Translations under genes and position numbers: made by a program
Shown: piece after piece, positions 56,374 through 64,000 of the stretch
How positions within the stretch are numbered: position 1 is the first letter of the stretch
Layout of the letters: every line of letters starts with the position of its first letter
The notes under the pieces: generated by a model
The model's database searches: none
The model's input: the letters and a program-made list of their open reading frames with translations, nothing else
Told to the model about the DNA's origin: nothing
Assembly (NCBI RefSeq): GCF_000143415.4
Contig: NW_003314282.1
Location: 191,050 to 255,049, forward strand
Reading direction: 5' to 3'
DNA length: 64,000 nt
Origin: Selaginella moellendorffii
Lineage: Eukaryota > Streptophyta > Lycopodiopsida > Selaginellales > Selaginellaceae

Positions 56374-57800
56374 GTGTAAGGCGAGGCAAGGAAGAGAGTA
56401 AGTAGAAGAAAAGAACTACATAGTAAAGAAACGTGGACTGGCAATGGTGTATATTATGTCGAAAGTTTTGCATAACGATAGATTCAAATCAAAGTTCTAT
56501 GGTCCAACGTATGCAATCAGAATGTGATGGGCTGGCAAAGAATTAATAATATCCCAAGTTATGTGTATTTGAATTGCTAAAACAAAATTTATTTATTTTT
56601 AGCAGATTTTATATACATCAGTGCCGGATCTTTAATACCAGCTGGATTTCAAGTTGAGCGTGGTGTTCATCATTGACAAGATAAGCTGGGACTTTGATCC
56701 AAGAAGGAACTAAGCTGCATCGGTGTCAAAAAAGGTAGTTATGGCATATAGTTGTGCAAGAAAAATGGCTGATGCATGATGCATACCAAGGTGATAGCTC
56801 TGTAATTTATACTTCAGCAGATCAAAGAATTCCTCCAAGGCCACACATCCATGATTTATTACACAAGTTGGCATTCTAGGGATGGACCTGATGAGGCTTT
56901 TGCTAGATAAAGCTCAATTGGTGGAATATGTGTCAGCACTCTTGAGAGGTCACTTGCTGGAGTCTAGGGCTCATGGAATGGAACCTCTGAGTGCTTACTC
57001 CAAGCAAGGGAATGTACATAGCCAGGAGGTGTTTTGAATGATGGTTTCTTTTTGCTACGAGAATGGTGATTTCAAGTTGTGGAAGTGGTTATAGGAGTAA
57101 AGAAATGGCTGCGCATGCAATAAAAAAGATCATCCAAAGTGGCCATGAGCAGATTTTGAAAGTTGCTATGGAGCAAGGAAACTCGGAGTTTGTGGGGTTT
57201 CTCAGAGTGGCAGAAAAGGTGTCAAGGACGAATATGCTAGAACATCCTAGCATATTTCAGGTATATTCATTATCAAACCTTCATATGTGGCAAATACCAA
57301 TATTATGATAGACACAATCACAGTTTTGGTATTATAGCATTGGTATTATAGCATGGAATTTGATGCAATCCACTATAATATTACGTGTTACTGAAAAAAG
57401 AGTTTATATAACATTATATAAAAGTCAGATCTTTGTAAACAAAGAAAACTATACAATATCAGATCTTTGTATAGTTTAAGAGTATAGAAATTAAATAAAA
57501 GTTCTACCAAGTTTACAATACAACGAATTCAAATCCAAGTTCTATACAACGTATGAATTCAAGTCAAAGTTGATGGTCCATGGTTGTCATTTCTTGTATA
57601 GTTTAACAATATAGAAGGACCTTCTATCAAAAAATTCTCACACCAATCAAGCATGGATGAAAATGATAGCTGTATGGTTCAAAGGTTGCGCACCAGATAA
57701 AATAATAAAAGATTGATTCGGTTTTACGTGGTTGTAAAAAGTGATGCCGCGGGGAAGTGGAGGGTGAGATATTCGCACCAACAGGGAGCGAATATGCTAA
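56372..57800. other. AT-rich intergenic region, no gene recognised
   Basis: The frame 57063-57308 (AAHAIKKIIQSGHEQILKVA) is the only one with protein-like composition and may be a fragment of an old gene; I cannot name it. The rest is AT-rich. Confidence 0.4.
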
Positions 57801-58024
57801 TCCCTTTATATCAGTGGCGTGGACGGCAGTGAAGCCAACGAACCCTTTGTTTGTCTTTCTTGTGCCAGTGGAGAAGAAAGGAGGGCCAGCATTCGTGCGT
57901 TTTTAGGTATTCCATCGTTTCCCAGGGATTCTTCGATCGTTGCTCGCCAATCCGGCGCCTCCGGCAGCTCCCTGCCGATTCTCTTGATCTTCGTCAACGG
58001 AGCCACCAGTCCTGGTATTTCTTG

Positions 58025-58110
58025 ATGGATTCTCATCGCCCCGCAGCTCGCCTCAAGCTCGCGCACCGGAGCGGCGTCTCATCGGCCTCAAATCTTGCGG
58101 CGTCTCTAGG
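58025..58110 (+). other. Possible leader exon of the TH2-like gene
   Basis: ATG GAT TCT at 58025 opens a short frame (MDSHRPAARLKLAHRSGVSS) that is Arg-, Ser- and Ala-rich, like an organelle presequence, and ends at a GT donor (58111). I could not find a clean in-frame path from it to the main body at 58326/58380, so it may be a leader exon with a further small exon, or just 5' UTR. Confidence 0.3.
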
Positions 58111-58379
58111 TGCGGCGTCTTTGAGATTTCTCTGTCGATAATCTCTCATTCTTGATGCTTACTCTTGCAGCCTTCTTGCAAACTAGGGACAAACACTGGT
58201 CGTGTTCGCTGTCGTGCTCGATTTTCTCCTGAGGCATCGTTCTTCTGTCTCGTAAGCTTAGAAAATTTCTTTTTTTCTCCCTTTTCTGTTTCGCTCCAAC
58301 GTTCTTCCATTCTTTTCCTTTGTAGCTGAGGCACACAAGCTCACGTCGCGCAAGCAGCCGCCAAGTGGTTCCAAACAAA

Positions 58380-60191
58380 ATGGTGGTGCTCCAGAATTTT
58401 CGGGTGCAAGACTTTCTCGAGGCGGCCGAGCTGGAAATCTGTGCAATTCTTTACCACCCATTCAATTTGAGCACCATGGCTGGAACACTTTCTGATTCGA
58501 GGCTGTCATGCTTTCTGCGAGACGAAGGCTATGTTTTGTCCGTTGCTTCATCGCTTTCAAAGCACCAGCCTACAAAGGCATTGCTTATGAAACTCTCCCA
58601 CAGCATCTACAAGGGGAATGAGGTATGGCAACTTAGTGATGCAAAGCTTTTCTAGATATCTGGCTATCTTCGTTTTTCTCAGGACGCAGTGACAGATTCG
58701 GCAAAAGAAATGAAAATTTTTATGATGAAGTTGGCAGCAGACAGCGATGTCAAAGCCAGCGTGATTCTCATGGCAATTTTCCACGCACGAGTGTTTCTTG
58801 CAAGAACTATCTCCAAATATATGGCTCCAGGCCAGAGCAGCTGGATTTCAGCGTATAACGAGCATGATTTCCAGGTAAACGTCACTTTTTTTTGTTTTCC
58901 TCCCATTTCAAGCATATAAACTCTCAGGTTTGCGCGTCTTTACTGGAGAAAGATCTCGAAACGAAGCTTTTGCAAGATGGAAAAGGAGGTGTACTCGAGA
59001 AACTTTTCAAGGAAGCGTTGAGCCACCAGATACAAATTTTTTCCTCGGCTTATCCGCGACACAAGGACGAGGCAACTTGCAGCTCCAATCCGTGGCACCC
59101 CGTCAACCTTCTCTTTACAACGGACTACGATATCACTTGCACCGTCAAAGACACATCAGAGATATTGGTCTCAGTGGCGAAAAACAACTCATCCACTAGC
59201 GAAGATCCACAGGAACGCTACTGGTCCCTGATGAAGGTGCACGACAATCGTATCAAGAACTGCTTGTCGATCTGGGAGTTTGAGAGCGTCGCTGCGAAGC
59301 TGACCCCCGTGACCGAGAAGCGAGGCGGTTTGTATCACCTGGTTCCTGGGATGGACTTGGGACTCAGATCATACATCAAAGGCAGCCAGGAACAGTTCGC
59401 GAATCCCGACGTCTCGTGCGTCTACGAGAGCAGCAACCTCAGGAACATCTTGAGGCAACTCGGGGACCTCGAGAAGAAAATAAACAAGGTACTGTTATCA
59501 AAAGTCTGTTTTGTTTCACTTTTATTCTGGAGCAGGAAGTCATGGCAGGAGGTGTTTTGAAAGGAGTTCGGCGCGAGCAAATAAGACGAGAAGTGAAACG
59601 AATTCCCCTACTCCACCGCTGCTCGGAGTTCCTCCAACAGCTAAGCGAGATCAACATTCCCATGCACTGCATCTCCGCGAGCTGGTCTCGCGATCTTATC
59701 ATCGGAGGACTTCCAAGCCTGCCGGGTATGTATCCCTTTTTTTGTTTTAGCTTTCTAAAACACTCTTCGTCATTCCAGAGGGTCACTTGTTCGTTCACTC
59801 TAACGATCTAGTCTACGACGAGAAAGGAACCTCCGATGGAACCTTTCAAGGCGTGGTCCAGGACGCATTCGACAAGGAAGCCATCCTACACGCACTGCGA
59901 AGGATGTATAACGTGTACCCGGACGAGAACAAGAGAGCGGTGTTCTTGGGGGACAGCACCAACGATCTCTTGGCGCTGCTGGACGCCGACTTGGGGATCG
60001 TCATGGGACACAACCCCGCGCTCAGAGAGATGCTGCTGCGCTACAACCTCCAGCTCTTCCCGCTCGCCATCGCCGCAGCTCACATCCAGGCTTCCATCGA
60101 GTCCGGCAATCCAAAGAGCTACCGCCACAGCGGCGTCTTGTTTGAGGCGTCAGGGTGGAGCGAAGTGGAGGCTTGCTTGCTATTAAAGTAA
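58380..60191 (+). CDS. TH2: Thiamin monophosphate phosphatase, TENA-like plus HAD (TH2 type)
   Basis: Five exons from the first ATG of the main frame (58380-58622, 58683-58874, 58928-59488, 59536-59725, 59779-60191) give 532 residues; the frame is also open upstream to an acceptor at 58325. Residues 1-205 resemble a TENA/THI-4 domain (DEGYVLSVASSL, WISAYNEHDFQ, KLFKEALSHQIQIF). From about 206 follows a HAD phosphatase: motif I TDYDITCT with the nucleophile Asp at about 211, then GGVLKGVRREQIRR, HCISASWSRDLI, and motif IV GDSTNDLLALLDADLGIVMG. This two-module arrangement matches Arabidopsis TH2 (At5g32470), which dephosphorylates thiamin monophosphate to thiamin; the TENA part may salvage aminopyrimidine. 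The TENA half is diverged. Start codon not certain. Confidence 0.85.
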
Positions 60192-60578
60192 TATTTATCA
60201 AAGTTTTGTACTTTACTGAAAATTACTCTCTCCGCTTACCGACGTGGCATGAGACCCTCTTTTTCTTTTTTTCACCACCTCCCGTATATTATATGTTAAT
60301 TTTAATTTTAATTTTAAATATATTACTGTGCTTAGAAACCAAACTATTGTAAAATAAAATAAAATTTAAACATGTGTATTCACATTAAGAAACATAGAAT
60401 ATTTATTTTTTCTAGTTAATATAAGTAAATTTATCCTATCTGGGAATTCCATATAACTTTTTTAATTATAATTATAAATTTTTATTATTTAATAGTTTAT
60501 TAACATCCAGTTAAAAATATGGATAAAATAATATTATGCTTAGTAGAGTGTAAACTTGTTTACATGAAGTAATTTGAA
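60192..60578. other. AT-rich boundary region
   Basis: Composition changes sharply about 60240 from the GC-richer TH2 gene to DNA made mostly of A and T. No gene. Confidence 0.5.
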
Positions 60579-61451
60579 ATGGTTCTAAAGAATTATCTGG
60601 TGTTTTTCTATTTTTACATAAATATAGCATGTGGAACAAATATAGATTGGGGAGTAAAAGGAGCTCTTAGTGAACAAGATATTCAAACTATAATTGATCG
60701 TGGTTTTTTTAATTTAACAAAGAAAGTAAAATTTAATGTTAGCTATCCAGAAAATTATAAAGATGCAAGAATGGTTGATGTTAGCAAAGGTGCAGTTTTT
60801 GTAAGGATTGAACGCTTAGGAAAAAATTGTAAATCTGGAAAATCAACAACAAAACAAATACTTGGTACCTGAATAAGAGATGGTTTAAAATATACAATAA
60901 ATGAATATAAATCAATATTATTATCACAACGAGCAGATAAATGTAAAATAACATTAACAAATCATATAATTGAGTATAGTCTCCAGTTTTTGTGGAGTCC
61001 TCAAAATTTATTTCCATTTTCTTATAAATATATTTATCCCACTGAAAAAGATTGTGATACAAGTTTAACCACTTTAAATGCTGGTTTTAAAGATTTCCGT
61101 TTATTAAAAGGCAACTTTATAGTATCATCTAATGGTAGAAATGTATTATACTTAAAATCAAATTGCCAGCTTGTATTTTTTTCAGGTAGAAATCGTTTAT
61201 GGCAATCTGAAAATATTTTATTTTTTGAAGGTAATTGTGAACTTATTTTGCAAACTGATGGAAATCTTGTTATATATACTGAAATAAACCAAGTGTTATG
61301 GTCTATTACAAAATACTGTGACAAATGCATTTTTCTTACATATCTTACCATTGAAGATGACTGTAGCTTTATAATATATGAAGCTGTAGCACCAAACAAT
61401 ATTTGGTGGGGAAAAAGTTTTAAAAATCATATAGGCTGCTTCAAGGATTGA
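60579..61451 (+). pseudogene. Lectin-like gene 2 (B-lectin), interrupted by one TGA
   Basis: One frame runs from ATG 60579 to TGA 61449, 290 codons, broken only by TGA at 60870-60872. The N-terminus (MVLKNYLVFFYFYINIACG) is a signal peptide. About 150 residues of an unrecognised domain follow, then B-lectin units: FIVSSNGRNVLYLKSNCQLV, LILQTDGNLVIYTEINQVLW and FIIYEAVAPNNIWWG. QTDGNLVIY is a perfect mannose-binding motif (QxDxNxVxY), better than anything in gene 1. The TGA may be a CGA to TGA change, an intron I cannot see, or a sequencing error; without it the gene looks intact. Same AT-rich codon use and layout as gene 1 at 25.1 kb, but gene 1 has an intron and this one does not. Confidence 0.55.
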
Positions 61452-62052
61452 ATCTCTTAATATAAAATTTATTTTATTTCTAAATTACTTATGAATTCTA
61501 ATTCCAATTCTAGCTAATTTCTAGAGTGCCACTACCACCTGTCTTAGTCCTAATCTAATATGCCTATATAAATTAAAAAACATCAAATAGCATAGAAGTA
61601 GTATATAAGAAATGTTTGGGGTGCATAAAATATGTAGAGGCAACACATTATTTCAACCTATTTACTGCTAACATACAGTCAAGATCACTCCATGTAATTG
61701 TTTAGAATGGCTATTGCATATCTTCAAATTTAAAAATTGTAGTTTCATACAAATTACACTCATTCCAAAGGCCACCTGAGAGAGGAGAAAAATGATGCTC
61801 TCTCTTATAAGGCATTTTAGGATGTCCAAGTAAGCTGAAAAAAATAAAGAAAAAATCATGAGCAAAAGGAGGAAAAATAGAAGAATGCATACCTATTGAA
61901 ACCATAGAGGAAAGTGATCAAAGATGGAGAAGCTTAATAAAAAGAATTACTTAAATTAGTACAAGTCAATCCCTTCATATATAGCATCAACTAAACATAT
62001 TTCACATGATTCACTATAGAAAATGCACTCATTCAAAACCAAATTTAATTAC
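61452..62052. other. AT-rich, no gene
   Basis: No coding signal recognised. Confidence 0.5.
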
Positions 62053-62215
62053 AGTGTATGTGATCATGTGAGATTTGTTTATACTATCATTATAGATCCT
62101 TGGAACTTTGGGGGATAAATGGAGATAAAATAGCTATTAAGGGCTCTTTCATAAAATAATTGGCCCTTTTCCAATTGGTTTAAGGGGAGAACATTATATG
62201 TGGTATCAAAGGAAA
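62053..62215 (+). mobile_element. LTR and primer-binding site of a TRIM-family element, plus orientation
   Basis: TGTATGTGATCATG at 62055 to CATTATA at 62199 matches the LTRs at 62970-63736 in reverse orientation, and is followed by TGTGGTATCAAAGG, a slightly changed primer-binding site for initiator Met tRNA. No second LTR in this orientation, so a truncated copy. Confidence 0.65.
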
Positions 62216-62969
62216 AAAACAAAAATTAAATTTCTATTAATTATTAGCTATTTATAATCAGGAGCAGGATATATTTCAATATGTCAAGGTATCTAAATTC
62301 TAAATAAACTACTAAATTTTCTTTTAAGATTCATATATCTTTATGTTATAAGTCTCTTTAAGTTTGATCATCCTAAAGAGCCTGGGTAGGTTTTGAGCTC
62401 ATGAGCTCATGACTTCTCAAATACAAGGAAAACATTCATTCATCCTGAACTAACATCTTTTCATTTTTCAAATTTTGATTTAATCTATATTTCCAAGTAA
62501 ATTTGACCAATAAAATACAAATATAAATATAGATCCGAACACTAAAAGCAATCTAGAAACACTTCTTAAGCTCTACAATTGTAAGGTTTGCCTAGTGGAT
62601 GTAAATGGTCAATCTTAGGATGGTCAATCTTGGTTTAGTTCTTGGATAAAAATATAATAGATGTGCTTGTAGGATAAATATACCTTTCCTTTGTTCTTCT
62701 TCTATGTAAAATCTGAACAGCTATAAGATGGATTTTCACAGATTCTGATAGTGTAGTTCATACCCTTTAACAACTCAGTCACAACAACAAACTCTTTAGC
62801 TATGGCACTGATGTAATCTATCCTTGTGATTGTGCACTTCAACACCTTTGCCAACTTAATCTTCTTTTGTGCACCTTTTGAAATAGAAGACTTATATTAT
62901 AAACCTTCCTATTTCTAATTAGTGTTGTATGCCGGTTTAGTGTTGACATTGGTGGTATAGCAATATCAA
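62216..62969. other. AT-rich, no gene
   Basis: No coding signal recognised. Confidence 0.5.
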
Positions 62970-63736
62970 TGTAACGCACCCTATCTCTTTCTCCTTAAGC
63001 CAATTGGAAAAGGGGTAATTGCTTAATGAGAGAGCCCTTAGTGGTTATTTTATCCCCATTTATCCCCCAATGTTCCAAGGATCCAATTGGAAAAGAGGCA
63101 ATTACTTAATGAAAGAGCCTTTAGTGGTTATTTTATCCCCATTTATCCCCTAAGGTTCCAAGGATCCATAGTGGTAGTATATCCAAATCTCATCCCATGA
63201 TCACATACACTATACTTACCCCCCCCTTTAAAGATGTCAATGTCCTCATTGACTATTGACTAATAACCCCTACTAAACTAAGGGGAATCAACACTTCCAT
63301 TTCCGCATTGAATCTATCAATCTTTCCATTGTGTAGGTCAGTTATTCCATGTGAGGCAACTAGTCATTCACCCGTACCTCAATCCCATGGTGGATACCTT
63401 TGTATGTGGATACTCCACACAAGAGAAAAGACATACATATGGATGCTCGATATGTACGATTTCAAATTTAGGGGTAGGAATATACCTTGCTCAAGGGTAT
63501 ATTATATTTTTAAGTAGCCACTAATCAATGAAAATCGATGAGAATCAAGCCACGCCATTTGCTCTGATACCACATATAACGCACCCTATCTCTCTCCCCT
63601 TAAGCCAACTGAAAAAGGGGCAATTGCTTAATAAGAGAGCCCTTAATGGTTATTTTATCCCCATTTATCCCCCAAGGTTCCAAGGATCCACGGTGACAGT
63701 ATATTCAAATCTCATCCCATGATCACATGCGCTACA
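62970..63736 (-). mobile_element. Complete TRIM (miniature LTR retrotransposon), minus orientation
   Basis: On the minus strand: 5' LTR 63736-63575 (starts TGTAGCGCATG, ends GTGCGTTATA), then TGTGGTATCAGAGC, whose TGGTATCAGAGC is the standard primer-binding site for initiator Met tRNA, then about 360 bp of non-coding interior, then a purine run AAAGGGGGGGGTAAG, then the 3' LTR 63214-62970 (ends GTGCGTTACA). The 3' LTR carries an internal tandem duplication of about 85 bp, making it longer than the 162-bp 5' LTR. Flanking pentamers atcaa (62965-62969) and attaa (63737-63741) could be the target-site duplication with one change. No protein is encoded, so it depends on another element for movement. 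Confidence 0.75.
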
Positions 63737-64000
63737 ATTAATAGTAATATTTGAGGAAGTCTTCAGCTTGAAACCAGCTTGTAAGCCACAAATTTTTCCT
63801 TTCCAATTTGCCAGCTTACCTCATCTATCCGTCCAACATTGCCTTGGCTTTTGCTAAGTTCCCTCGCCAAGGTTCCCACTTATGGTACTAGCTCCTACTT
63901 GGTCCTACTTGGTTTCAGCTATTCACTACACGAGCAACGAAGCATTATCCATCCATCCACGGATTCCCAAGTCTCTCCCAATCCCCCTCCCCGGGTTGAT
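63737..64000. other. Right edge of the window, no gene recognised
   Basis: Non-coding sequence after the TRIM element; nothing recognised. Confidence 0.4.

Noticed and set aside
60870-60872. TGA in lectin-like gene 2 read as selenocysteine
   Set aside because: Land plants lack the selenoprotein machinery; a mutation, hidden intron or read error is more likely.
1-64000. CRISPR array, bacterial operon or prophage
   Set aside because: Spliced genes and plant-specific families throughout; no regularly spaced identical repeats.

Overview
The window looks like nuclear DNA of a lycophyte, most probably a spikemoss of the Selaginella moellendorffii type. Evidence: plant-only families (CFL1-like WW proteins, Pol IV/V-type RPB7 subunit, PSK-simulator, bimodular TH2 phosphatase, PPR-SMR), very short introns (about 50-70 nt) and several long, mostly intronless PPR genes built of short S-type repeats. 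The organism call is inference from content; no database was searched.

Layout. 1-9.5 kb is decayed: an open partial gene at the left edge, a duplicated PPR fragment, a CHAT-domain gene with an internal inversion, a gag remnant and a frameshifted PPR gene. 9.8-24.6 kb is gene-dense: short-chain dehydrogenase (+), AP-2 mu adaptin (-), PPR (-), two tandem CFL1-like genes (+), an RPB7-like polymerase subunit (-) head-to-head with a polypyrimidine tract-binding protein (PTB) gene (+). 24.7-27.9 kb is an AT-rich island holding a two-exon secreted lectin-like gene between degenerate direct repeats. 28.1-42.4 kb is dominated by PPR genes and by a large inverted duplication: a PPR gene plus a second PTB gene at 38.1-42.4 kb (+), with a deleted, frameshifted copy at 28.1-29.85 kb (-). 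Between the arms lie a PPR-SMR gene and a 943-residue PPR gene. 43.7-60.2 kb is again ordinary: ABCB transporter (+), PEX13 (-), TBC RabGAP (+), PSI-like (+), thiamin-monophosphate phosphatase TH2 (+). 60.2-64 kb is a second AT-rich island with a second lectin-like gene, interrupted by one TGA, and an apparently complete TRIM retrotransposon.

Common themes. Much of the window concerns organelle RNA work: PPR proteins, a PPR-SMR protein and, most strikingly, a second PTB gene whose first exon encodes a mitochondrion-like presequence that splices in frame onto RRM1. It starts 138 bp after a PPR gene, and the pair was duplicated together. Four introns in four different genes have GC instead of GT donors. 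Exon limits were worked out by hand from frame continuity, splice consensus and family knowledge.
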